Of a stretch of DNA of 64,000 nt, positions 37,941 to 48,948 are shown piece by piece (position 1 is the stretch's first letter; each line of letters opens with the position of its first letter). Location: positions 35,751,086 through 35,815,085 of the forward strand of contig CM040752.1 of assembly GCA_022829145.1 (NCBI GenBank). The letters run 5' to 3'. A program made the position numbers and the translations under genes. Below the pieces are notes generated by a model that was not told the origin of the DNA, made no database searches, and saw only the letters and a list, made by a program, of their open reading frames with translations. This DNA is from Albula goreensis (Eukaryota > Chordata > Actinopteri > Albuliformes > Albulidae).

Positions 37941-38480
37941 CTGTTCACCTCACTCTGTTCCCCACTTTCATCTGTTCACCTGACTCTGTTCCCCGCTTTC
38001 ATCTGTTCACCTCACTCTGTTCCCCACTTTCATCTGTTCACCTCACTCTGTTCCCCACTTTCATCTGTTCACCTCACTCTGTTCCCCACTTTTGTCTGTT
38101 CACCTCACTCTGTTCCCCACTTTCATCTGTTCACCTCACTCTGTTCCCCACTTTTGTCTGTTCACCTCACTCTATTCCTTATTTTTGTCTGTTCACCTGA
38201 CTCTGTTCCCTACTTTTGTCTGTTCACCTGACTCTGTTCCCCACTTTTGTCTGTTCACCTGACTCTTTTCCCTATTTTTGTCTGTTCACCTGACTCTGTT
38301 CCCTACTTTTGTCTGTTCACCTGACTCTGTTCCCTACTTTTGTCTGTTCACCTGACTCTTTTCCCTATTTTTGTCTGTTCACCTGACTCTGTTCCCTACT
38401 TTTGTCTGTTCACCTGACTCTGTTCCCTACTTTTGTCTGTTCACCTCACTCTGTTCCCAACTTTTGTCTGTTCACCTCAC
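37941..38480 (+). repeat. 31-bp minisatellite in intron 1 (about 17 copies)
   Basis: Unit CTGTTCACCTCACTCTGTTC then CCCACTTTCAT recurs at 37941, 37972, 38003 and 38034, a 31-bp period, and continues to about 38480. Later copies switch to CTGACTC and TACTTTTGT variants. The sense strand is about 80% pyrimidine. Open frames here are repeat artefacts. Confidence 0.93.
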
Positions 38481-38961
38481 TCGGCTTTTGTTGTTACTCA
38501 GCACTTACCTGTGCAACCCATTGGGTTAACCGATCAATTAACTCACCACACCTGGTCTCGTGGTTGTGAGGTTGGTCTTCTCCCAGCAAACATGCTCATG
38601 CAGAATCCTCTCGATGTCAAGGTGATAGCAGTGGCATTCTGCTCACGTCAAATAGCCTGCAACGTGTGCAGGCTCCTCTCACCAGAAATCAATGAGCCAG
38701 TTCAGATCCAAGAAACAAGGTGAGAGTTAACTGTATAATCACCTGTTTGAATTGTTTTAAAGGGCCTGGGCTGGCCACATAGAGCCTGTGCAGAATCCTC
38801 CTGATCAAATACTTTATAGTTTTTACCAGAAAATTTTACCAGAGGAACAGTTGTAGCACAGAGGAGCAGGTCTCGGACTGTTGCTTGATGACCATGATAA
38901 GGTCCAGCTGCCCAGGCCATGTCAAACTGACCACAGCGATGAATCCAAGCTGTTAGTCACA

Positions 38962-39051
38962 GTAGTCATCGGTCCCGTGAGTGGTCATCGGGCCTGTGAG
39001 TGGTCACCGGGCCTTTGAGTGGTCATCTGCCCTGTGAGAGGTCATCGGTCC
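38962..39051 (+). repeat. 19-bp tandem repeat abutting a MITE end
   Basis: The word (T/A)(G/A)GTCATCGG with following CCTGTGAG starts at 38963, 38982, 39001, 39020 and 39039, an exact 19-bp period with five copies. The last copy runs directly into the MITE terminus GGTCCTGGTGTGGAGAGC. Confidence 0.85.
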
Positions 39052-39220
39052 TGGTGTGGAGAGCTGCAGGATGTGCTGGTTTTTGTTCTCACTCAGCACT
39101 TAATTGACCAATTAAAGCAGCTGATTACACACTTAACTCACCTCCCCTTTGATGTGAGACAACAGTGGAATTTCAGGTGAAATCAAAGGCCAGTGTAGAC
39201 TGCAGCTCTCCAGGTGCAGG
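39050..39220. mobile_element. Fold-back MITE in intron 1
   Basis: The left end CCTGGTGTGGAGAGCTGCAG and the reverse complement of the right end, CCTGCACCTGGAGAGCTGCA, are inverted terminal repeats. The interior CACTTAATTGACCAATTAAA is AT-rich and shared with the copy at 52070-52245 and a partial copy at 38488-38560. Size is about 170 bp with no coding capacity. It belongs to a non-autonomous DNA transposon family; the superfamily is not determined. Confidence 0.65.
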
Positions 39221-39724
39221 TGTGAAGTACACTGATTTATCACTGATCTGTTACTGTCCGAGACGCCACACTATGAGACATACATGGACAGGAACTCATT
39301 TCATGGAATCTGCTATTAATAGCAGAATCTTTTTCCATTAAATGTTTTGAGATTTTGTTGCATAGGCTTCTCTTGTTATTTACATTATTTCCTGAAAAAA
39401 GGCCAAAGTTTCCTTTGTTGGATGAATTTAATGTTTGTGTCAGATTGGATTGTGAAATAATGTTTAAGCTTGTGTGAAAAATAAGTGGTGGGCAGTGAGG
39501 AATGAAAATTTCATTTGAAATATGTTGGATGAAATAAAAATGGGTATTTTATATATAAACATCTATTGAGTGCTTGTGGGTGTCCAAACTTTTTCTGGGT
39601 TTGACATTAGTCAGTAGTTTTGTAGGTCTGCTCATTGTCAAAGTATTCTCTGTCCAAAAGAACTGAATTTATTCCTTTTTCTCCATGGCAACAAACTACA
39701 GGATTGTGTTGAAAATAGAGTTCC

Positions 39725-39838
39725 AATCCATTGTGACATCATTTAAGAACCCTGAGGCAGATCAATGCATTGTGACATCATTTAAGAATCCTGAGGCAGA
39801 TCAATGCATTGTGACATCTTTAAGAATCCTGAGGTGTT
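39725..39838 (+). repeat. 39-bp tandem repeat (about 3 copies)
   Basis: TTGTGACATC starts at 39731, 39770 and 39809, a 39-bp period. Unit text includes ATTTAAGAATCCTGAGGCAG. Confidence 0.9.
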
Positions 39839-40907
39839 CCAATGGATCATAGTTTGGCTTTTTATGAACTTGTTGGCCTGAGAGGAGTTTAACTAACTGG
39901 AGCTGCAAGCTCAATCTGTTTAAGGAACTGAAGTCTGGAGACAGTTTCTCCCTGCTGTCCCATTGTCTCCATCCCTCTCACCGCCCAAACCCCAGCACGC
40001 ACCCCCAGCCGACCGCCGCCACCCAGGATCTCATGAAAATCAACACTTAGTAAATAGTGAGGCTTTTATGGCATGTTGTTTTAGCCCTGGGGCTAATGAT
40101 TTACAGCCACCATAAAAAGCCCCCTCAGGGCAGAGCCGAGGCCATGGCGCGTGTGTGAGTCTGGGCATGAGGGAAGCTCTTAGGGCACACCTCCTTCAGC
40201 CTTCTCACAGCGATAATCACCTGGACCATAGATCAAAACCACATCCAGGGAACTGCTCAATTAAAGCAGCGGTGTGTGTATGCTTTCATCCTATTGGCAA
40301 CAGATATGAGCTGCGTCAACATTCAAATGAGAATCAAAACATAACTACCATTTACTGACTTACAAGGACAACACGCACAGCGCAGGACGGTATTACACAT
40401 TTCTGTAGTGGTGAGAGCGGATCGATCCTGCGGCACCTGCATGGTTCAGACGGAGGGAGGCTGAGGCCAGTGTCCACTCACTGGTCAAACACACGCACGC
40501 AGACTGTCCTCCTTTCTCAGCGGCTCATAGGCCTGCGTTCACACTCACGCTTTCCCGTCAGGCTTCATAACCATGAGGAGATTTAAGGAATCACCTCGGA
40601 GAAGCACCTCTCGGTTCTGCATGCACACAACTGGACGTCTATACACAGAGATGAAGTGCTTATTTAGGTAATAAAGTCCAAGGCATTACAGCTGTCCCAG
40701 CCAAACATATATATGTATATATTATATATTATATATTATAATATATTATGTGCTTGAGCTCAGAGGGCTCCATGGTGAAAAATATAATGAGGTGAAAGGT
40801 CATAGAAGGAATTCTGCAGAAAATCATTTGGCCGTTCATTTTCCATTACATGTGAGAAAACCAGCTCTGCAAAAGCCCATATGACTGTGTAAAATATGAA
40901 CACAGAG

Positions 40908-41259
40908 CATTTTTACAGTGCGTCTGGCCAGCAGGATAAATACCTGGCTCATTATAATTTACACAGGCAGGACTGCACTGTGCGTGTGGGGCGGGGCATT
41001 TTTACAGTGCGTCTGGCCAGCAGGATAAATACCTGGCTCATTATAATTTACACAGGCAGGACTGCACTGTGCGTGTGGGGCGGGGCATTTTTACAGGCTG
41101 GCCAGCAGGATAAATACCTGGCTCATTATAATTTACACAGGCAGGACTGCACTGTGCGTGTGGGGTTGGGGCATTTTTACAGTGCTGTCTGGCCAGCAGG
41201 ATAAATACCTGGCTCATTATAATTTACACAGGCAGGACTGCACTGTGCGTGTGGGGCAG
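40908..41259 (+). repeat. 89-bp tandem repeat (4 copies)
   Basis: CATTTTTACAG starts at 40908, 40997, 41086 and 41172 (periods 89, 89 and 86). The unit continues TCTGGCCAGCAGGATAAATA and ends TGCGTGTGGGGCGGGG. Copies are nearly identical, so the amplification is recent. Confidence 0.93.
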
Positions 41260-41490
41260 GCTGTGCCGGTTCCCATGCCGACTGAGTAAGGATGGGGCGT
41301 GTTGGGGTGTGGTTTGCGTTACTGGGGGGTTTGGGGGGCGTGTTGGGGTGTGGTTTGCGTTACTGTGGTTGAGGTGTTCAGGCTGTGCCGGTTCCCATGC
41401 CGACTGAGTAAGGATGGGGGGCGTGTTGGGGTGTGGTTTGCGTTACTGTGGTTGAGGTGTTCAGGCTGTGCCGGTTCCCATGCCGATGGA
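41258..41490 (+). repeat. G/T-rich tandem repeat, about 90-bp unit
   Basis: GGCTGTGCCGGTTCCCATGC recurs three times (about 41259, 41371 and 41463), separated by copies of GTGTTGGGGTGTGGTTTGCG. It directly follows the 89-bp array. The third copy ends in a short (TGGA)n run at 41488-41500. Confidence 0.85.
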
Positions 41491-43245
41491 TGGATGGATG
41501 TAGGGTGCCACTTACCCAAAAAAAAAAACATAATTCCAGTAATGTTGGGAAACATTAAGCCTTTAATTTCTCTATGAGACAAAGTTATGATGAAAACATT
41601 CCTAGGAAAGTCTGAGAACATATTTATATTTCAAAATAAATCCTGTTGAAGTCGACTGAAAAGACGCTCCAGTCATGTTGCCGGAGTTATGGGTAGCTTC
41701 TTCTGATGGTTATCTTTAGTCATGTAAACACATCACAGGGCATCTGTGTCAGAAAAACCGTAAGACCGTTCCAAATGAGTGTACTGCAACGGCGGATTTG
41801 TTTAACATTGCTAAAATTCCTGATAAACTTAACATTAATGGGGCTCCACAATTCATATTTTTTGACTAGAATTTAAAAAAAAACTCAAGAGACGTGGTGA
41901 GGTAATGGCAGTAGCTCTTGCAGCATTCCCTCTGACTAACAAATAGCATTCAAGGGACTGGGCCAAACTGGGAATGTCTACTCTTTTTTCTAACGTTCAG
42001 GCAATGTTCTGAGAACCGAAAGCTGGTGTCTGTGTTCAGACGTTGTGGCGCTAGATGGGAGTAAACACAGTAGCTCTGCAGAGTGAGATCACAAAGGATT
42101 GGGAAACACGACCATAACAGGAGAGGAAACTGTTTCACATCCATGAGACCGAAGCGACAGAAATCATCAGGCAGGGGTTCCCAAAATTTCCCAGCTCCCA
42201 GCCTACTCAATGAACTATTTTCTGTGACTCACGCCTCATTAATGCACAGTCTTACGTAAGTGCAATGCAGTGTACTGTAGAGTTTAGTTTGAATGGAAAG
42301 TGTAACATATACAGTATTACATTACCCTGTTTAATGCTTACACCTTGGGGCTGTCTGAACCTCTACACCTGGCCAATCTCGATATCATGCAGGTCAGACT
42401 GCAGTCTGAAGCAGCGTGGCAGAGCTTGTTTCCCGGCTCTCTGTCAGAGTGTTTGGAGCTGAGACTAACTGTCTACTGCCTGACACTCAGTGAAGACTCG
42501 TTCGTCAGGAGCCTTATATCAAATACAGTTTAGACCAAATCCATTGATTGATGAACATTTGCAACCAATCAATTGAGGTAATGTATCAGTGAGAGATTTA
42601 TATGTGACACAATTATAAAGCACCATCACACCACGCCCACTAACTGGCCACTTCTGCAAGCTATTAGCATGCAGGAAGTTAGCTACGACAAACAACGCAA
42701 TCATGTGGGAGAGTTGATAAACCTAGCTACATCTTCCAGAATTCATGCCAATATGTAATTGAATAAATTGTGGCTAAACTGCGTACTGGTACTGACCTGG
42801 TTGTTTGATAATGCTTTTCCTTATCGTACAATTTCATTTCTGGGTGAAAGCCGAAGAAAGGAGCTATGAGGTAGATCTGCAAAAGTTCTGCTGGGTAGCT
42901 TTAATGCACTTACTGTGAGTCCCTTTTAATTATAAGTATGTGTGAGTAGAAGCACCTGCTCAGGTAGTAGAGGCTCATGGTCATGGTACAGGTGCGGGCA
43001 CTCTGACTGCGTGTCCGAGTCCCAGCAGCCATGATGGGTGTTGAATCTGCAGCGTGGGAAGAAGCTGGGGGTTATCTTCTCATAAGCCTTAGGAGAGACA
43101 CGTGTACTGGATGCTACATTAGATCAATTTGGGAATGAAAGGGAAATAGGCACCTGTCAGGACACCCGAAAAGGGGCTTAAGCACAGGACAGTATTGGGA
43201 CCCGGGACATGCGGTCACTCGGCTCTGCCCCCTCCCTTCCCTCAG

Positions 43246-43466
43246 GTACATTGGCGCTCTGGGCGCCAGGGTGATCTGCGATAACATCCCCGGGCTGGTG
43301 AACAAGCAGAGGCAGCTGTGCCAGAAGCACCCAGACATCATGCAGTCCATCGGCGAGGGCGCCAAGGAGTGGATCCGCGAGTGCCAGCACCAGTTCCGGC
43401 ACCATCGCTGGAACTGCAGCACGCTGGACCGCGACCACACCGTGTTCGGCAGGGTGATGCTGCGCA
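43246..43466 (+). CDS. wnt2b: wnt2b coding exon 2
   Basis: Completes W66 and encodes residues 67-139 plus the first base of codon 140. The acceptor is CCCTTCCCTCAG and the donor is A|GTAAGTG at 43467. The exon opens with [16 protein letters not shown], the WNT2B signature. It includes the N-glycosylation sequon N122-C123-S124 in [11 protein letters not shown] and four cysteines (77, 91, 112, 123) of the helical N-terminal Wnt domain. If intron 2 is retained, an in-frame TGA follows at once at 43478-43480. A large minisatellite begins only about 15 nt after the donor. Confidence 0.96.
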
Positions 43467-43481
43467 GTAAGTGTGTGTGAG

Positions 43482-45061
43482 ACTTTTACTACCTCTGCTT
43501 TTACTACCCTTACCTCTGCTCCATTACTACTCTTACCTCTGCTGCTTTTACTACCCTTACCTCTGCCCCATTACCACCCTTACCTCTGCTCCATTACCAC
43601 CCTTACCTCTGCTCCATTACCACCCTTACCTCTGCTCCATTACCACCCTTACCTCTGCTGCTTTTACTACCCTTACCTCTGCCCCATTACCACCCTTACC
43701 TCTGCTCCATTACTACCCTTACCTCTGCTCCATTACCACCCTTACCTCTGCTCCATTACCACCCTTACCTCTGCTCCATTACTACCCTTACCTCTGCTCC
43801 ATTACTACCCTTACCTCTGCTCCATTACACCCTTACCTCTGCTCCATTACACCCTTACCTCTGCTCCATTACTAGCCTTACCTCTGCTCCATTACCACCC
43901 TTACCTCTGCTCTATCACTACCCTTACCTCTGCTCCATTACCACCCTTACCTCTGCTCCATTACCACCCTTACCTCTGCTCTATCACTACCCTTACCTCT
44001 GCTCCATTACTACCCTTACCTCTGCTCCATTACACCCTTACCTCTGCTGCTTTTACTACCCTTACCTCTGCCCCATTACCACCCTTACCTCTGCTCCATT
44101 ACCACCCTTACCTCTGCTCCATTACCACCCTTACCTCTGCCCCATTACCACCCTTACCTCTGCTCCATGACTACCCTTACCTCTGCTCCATTACCACCCT
44201 TACCTCTGCCCCATTACTACCCTTACCTCTGCCCCATTACTACCCTTACCTCTGCTCCATTACCACCCTTACCTCTGCTCCATTACCACCCTTACCTCTG
44301 CCCCATTACCACCCTTACCTCTGCTCCATTACCACCCTTACCTCTGCCCCATTACCACCCTTACCTCTGCCCCATGACTACCCTTACCTCTGCCCCATTA
44401 CCACCCTTACCTCTGCCCCATTACCACCCTTACCTCTGCTCCATTACCACCCTTACCTCTGCTCCATTACCACCCTTACCTCTGCTCCATTACCACCCTT
44501 ACCTCTGCTCCATTACTACCCTTACCTCTGCCCCATTACCACCCTTACCTCTGCCCCTTACCACCCTTACCTCTGCCCCCACCCTTACCTATGCCCCATT
44601 ACTACCCTTACCTCTGCCCCATTACCACCCTTACCTCTGCTCCATTACTACCCTTACCTCTGCTCCATTACTACCCTTACCTCTGCCCCATTACTACCCT
44701 TACCTCTGCTCTATCACTACCCTTACCTCTGCACCATTACCACCCTTACCTCTGCTCTATCACTATCCTTACCTCTGCTCCATTACTACCCTTACCTCTG
44801 CTCCATTACTACCCTTACCTCTGCTCTATCACTACCCTTACCTCTGCACCATTACCACCCTTACCTCTGCTCTATCACCACCCTTACCTCTGCTCCATTA
44901 CTACCCTTACCTCTGCACCATTACTACCCTTACCTCTGCTCTATCACTACCCTTACCTCTGCTCCATTACTACCCTTACCTCTGCTCCATTACTACCCTT
45001 ACCTCTGCCCATTACTACCCTTACCTCTGCCCTATTACTACCCTTACCTCTGCTTCATTAC
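43482..45061 (+). repeat. 23-bp minisatellite, about 68 copies
   Basis: Unit CATTACCACCCTTACCTCTG plus CTC has an exact 23-bp period (for example ATTACCAC at 43570 and 43593). Variants swap TACTACC for TACCACC, and GCCC or GCAC for GCTC; a few units lack a base. The sense strand is about 78% pyrimidine and the consensus has only one G, in TGC. Neither AG nor GT occurs in the consensus. On the antisense strand every unit reads GCAGAGGTAAGGG, a good 5' splice-site match. All frames are free of stops, giving long spurious Leu/Pro/Thr ORFs. Confidence 0.96.
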
Positions 45062-46083
45062 GGTAAGCAGAACGGGCTCAAATGTGCATTCTGAGTCAAA
45101 AAAGGGCAGTCTGATTTTAAAAGGCGCTTTTACCTCTTCTCTCAAAATCGTACACCTTACCTTTCGATATCCCTAATGATGATTGCCATATAAAACCTAC
45201 AAGTTATGTTAATGTAGGCAAGTTATAATTATAATACATATTGTTTTAAATTTTATCCTCAGACCATATCAAAATACTTTGAAATATTTTAACACTTCCT
45301 GCAATGTTAACACTTCTTAAAGTTACAGAAAAGTACATTTTCACCATTAATTCAGTGCTTTAAAATAAAATTCCAAGAGTTTCGTTTTGGGTTCGCAACA
45401 CGTCTTGCTCTAAATTCTTCCTGCTGGACCTGCAGGAGGGTGTTTGAATGTGGCTGGCACTGAAAGAGCTGAAATATTTCGCATCGGAAACAGGCCTGGT
45501 TTCCATGCTAACATGTAACACGCCTGCAGCGTGACAGACGTGCACACGTTCTCATGGTTTGACAGACCAGTGTTTTTGCTGCTTTTGCTCTTTCTGATCT
45601 GAATCTGTACTTGCCGGTTAGAGTAGGTTTGTGTGTCTAGTTTTGGGCTGGGTTCAAAGAGCACGTGGCAATTCTCCTCCTACCTCAAACTTGAAACTAA
45701 AAGCCTTTTTGTTTTAGGTTCTGTTGTTAGCTTTCAAATAATTCAATGCAAAATGAGTGAAAAAGCAAGAAAAGCTGTTATCAAATAGTGTGCTTTCATG
45801 TAGTGCTGTGTCCATGGTGGGTATTTCTCTCTGTTTGAACAGGAAAACAAAAGCTTAGTGGAGTAAAATGTATAGAGTATCCAGACAAGCAGAGGTGGAG
45901 GAAGGTGAATAATGTATTGAGCCTTGAGGATTGTCAGAGATTCTCTCTCACTATGTAAATCAGTCTTAATACAGCCCAGCAGTGAGGCCGTAAATTCTGT
46001 CTCATGGAAAATGGGGCAATGTCCTACAGCTGTCTGATCCCCTTAGCTTAGCCACTTAGCCCAGCTTTCCTTTCCCTTCGCCT

Positions 46084-46172
46084 GTCCCTCTGACCCCCAC
46101 TTCCTTTCTCTCCTTCACACACACACTCACATTCACACACTCACACACACACACACACACACACATGTACAC

Positions 46173-46207
<35 letters not shown>

Positions 46208-46234
46208 CTCACACACACACACACGCACACACAC

Positions 46235-46268
<34 letters not shown>

Positions 46269-46404
46269 ACACTCACATACACACACACACACTCACACAC
46301 ACACACTCACACACATACACACACACACTCACACACACATACTCACACACGAACACACACGCACGCACGCACACACACACACATAGATACACATGTGTGC
46401 ATCC
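46084..46404. repeat. (CA)n compound microsatellite
   Basis: About 320 bp of CA repeats broken regularly by CTCACA, CATGTA and CGCA words. Further CA-rich sequence continues to about 46500. Confidence 0.93.
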
Positions 46405-46542
46405 ACATACACACATGTGCACATGCACACACTCACACATATACGTGCACATACACATTCCTGTGGACACACACACACGGGACACATACACACACAGGGG
46501 GACTTTGTATTTATGGTTAGAACAGCCAGGCATGGTCAGCAG

Positions 46543-46602
<60 letters not shown>

Positions 46603-46743
46603 AATCTCACTTGTTTAAAGTTACTAATGGACAGCCACACATGATCAATAAACACACACCCACACATACACACACACACACACACAGTGCATCTTGCCTG
46701 TTTACAGTTGCTAATGGACAGACACACACGGTCAATAAACACT
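46543..46743. repeat. (CA)n with duplicated flank
   Basis: A CA run of about 58 bp (46543-46600) is followed by a duplicated segment. GTTACTAATGGACAGCCACA at about 46619 and GTTGCTAATGGACAGACACA at about 46707 are copies, each ending in TCAATAAACAC and separated by a second (CA)n at 46664-46686. Confidence 0.85.
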
Positions 46744-47368
46744 CGGCACAGCAGAAGCTTGGTGGCTGCGCTCTTCCCCGTCTGACGGTGCCAGAAACCC
46801 GAACCCCAAGCAGGCGAGAGTACGGTCTGCATTTCTCCAGACGCGCTGTCATATTCAGGGGGAAGCCCATTCGTCTTTCACCATCATAAAGTTCTCCCTT
46901 CTGGGGGGGTGACTGTGAGGCTGAGCATATTCCCACTTAGCCCTGTTTGGAGAGTGAACTTTGCGCCGAAAAACTGGAATTTCAGACCCATGTTTAGATG
47001 TCAACAAGAGTTTTCAACTCTCAGTCTCAAGTTATTCACAAGTTGCATCATCGTCAAAAAACAGTTCCCAGAATTAAGATTTAAGATTCAGATTAAGGTC
47101 TCTGAAAGAAAGTAACAGAGCACAACCATAGTACATAAGCTTTTTTATACAATAATTATATCATTATATAATATCATATGCATAACATATTACATATTGA
47201 AATAGAAATAGATGTTTTGGAAATGAAAGCCTGGCTAAAGCTTTTGTTTGGACATGCTAAGCATACTTAAACTATATAATCTGTACAGGGAAGCTCTGTC
47301 CATCCAGCCGCAAGCCCCTGAGAACAAAAACTCTGCTGTTCATGAATGATGCACATCTTCATCAGAGT

Positions 47369-48948
47369 CCCAAACACAGCGCCCTCTCCCAAACACAGCA
47401 CCCTCTCCCACTCCCAAACACAGCGCCCTCTCCCACTCCCAAACACAGCGCCTCTCCACTCCCAAACACAGCCTCCCACTCCCAAACACAGCGCCCTCCC
47501 AAACACAGCACCCTCTCCCACTCCCAAACACAGCACCCTCCCACTCCCAAACACAGCACCCACTCCCACTCCCAAACACAGCACCCTCTCCCACAGCTCC
47601 CAAACACAGCACCCCTCTCCCACTCCCAAACACAGCGCCCTCTCCCTCTCCCAAACACAGCACCCACTCCCACTCCCAAACACAGCACCCTCTCCCAAAC
47701 ACAGCACCCTCTCCCACTCCCAAACACAGCACTCCCAAACACAGCGCCCTCTCCCACTCCCAAACACAGCGCCCACTCCCACTCCCAAACACAGCACCCA
47801 CTCCCACTCCCAAACACAGCGCCCACTCCCAAACACAGCACCCTCCCAAACACAGCGCCCACTCCCAAACACAGCACCCTCTCCCACTCCCAAACACAGC
47901 ACCCACTCTCCCACTCCCAAACACAGCACCCTCTCTCCCAAACACAGCGCCCACTCCCAAACACAGCGCCCTCTCCCACTCCCAAACACAGCGCCCCACT
48001 CTCCAGCGCCCACTCCCAAACACAGCACCCTCTCCCACTCCCAAACACAGCACCCTCTCCCACTCCCAAACACAGCGCCCACTCCCAAACACAGCACCCT
48101 CTCCCAAAACACAGCGCCCTCCCACTCCCAAACACAGCGCCCTCTCCCACTCCCAAACACAGCGCCCTCTCCCACTCCCAAACACAGCGCCCTCTCCCAC
48201 TCCCAAACACAGCGCCCTCTCCCACTCCCAAACACAGCGCCCTCTCCCACTCCCAAACACAGCACCCTCTCCCACTCCCAAACACAGCGCCCTCTCCCAA
48301 ACACAGCACCCTCCCCACTCCCAAACACAGCGCCCTCTCCCACTCCCAAACACAGCCCCTCTCCCTCTCCCAAACACAGCACCCTCTCCCACTCCCAAAC
48401 ACAGCGCCCTCTCCCACTCCCAAACACAGCGCCCTCTCCCTCTCCCAAACACAGCACCCTCTCCCACTCCCAAACACAGCACCCTCCCACTCCCAAACAC
48501 AGCGCCCTCCCAAACACAGCGCCCTCCCACTCCCAAACACAGCGCCCTCTCCCAAACACAGCGCCCTCTCCCACTCCCAAACACAGCGCCCTCTCCCACT
48601 CCCAAACACAGCGCCCTCTCCCAAACACAGCCCTCCCAAACACAGCGCCCACTCCCAAACACAGCACCCCACTCCCAAACACAGCGCCCTCTCCCTCTCC
48701 CAAACACAGCACCCTCTCCTCTCCCAAACACAGCCCCTCTCCCAAAACACAGCGCCCTCTCCCAAACACAGCGCCCTCTCCCTCTCCCAAACAGCGCCCT
48801 CTCCAAACACAGCGCCCTCTCCCAAACACAGCGCCCTCTCCCACTCCCAAACACAGCGCCCACTCCCAAACACAGCGCCCTCTCCCACTCCCAAACACAG
48901 CGCCCACTCCCAAACACAGTGATCACTCCCAAACACAGCACCCTCTCT
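47369..48948 (+). repeat. CCCAAACACAGC minisatellite, about 1.58 kb
   Basis: Units built on CCCAAACACAGCGCCCTCTC with an optional CCACT. Unit lengths vary from about 12 to 25 bp because the CCCTCTCCCACT spacer is present, shortened or absent. The third-block base alternates (CAGCGCC or CAGCACC). Each unit presents a pyrimidine tract followed by AAACACAG on the sense strand, which resembles a 3' splice site. All six frames include long spurious ORFs. Confidence 0.95.

Larger units (their letters stand above)
34139..43245 (+). other. wnt2b: wnt2b intron 1 (9.1 kb)
   Basis: Starts GTAAGTGCCC and ends CCCTTCCCTCAG. It carries an alternating CG tract at about 34188-34208, an (ATT)n tract, SINE remnants, a MITE and six tandem arrays that are listed separately. 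Segments at 36400-36515, 37400-37600 and 40040-40130 look non-repetitive and motif-rich and may contain enhancers. Confidence 0.9.

Noticed and set aside
43482..45061. CRISPR-like appearance of short repeats
   Set aside because: Units are directly contiguous with no unique spacers, and the host is a vertebrate. It is a minisatellite.
43473..45176. Very long Leu/Pro/Thr/Ser open frame (567 codons) and overlapping frames
   Set aside because: The 23-bp unit contains no stop in any frame, so a long ORF is automatic. Composition is purely the repeat, and it lies in wnt2b intron 2.
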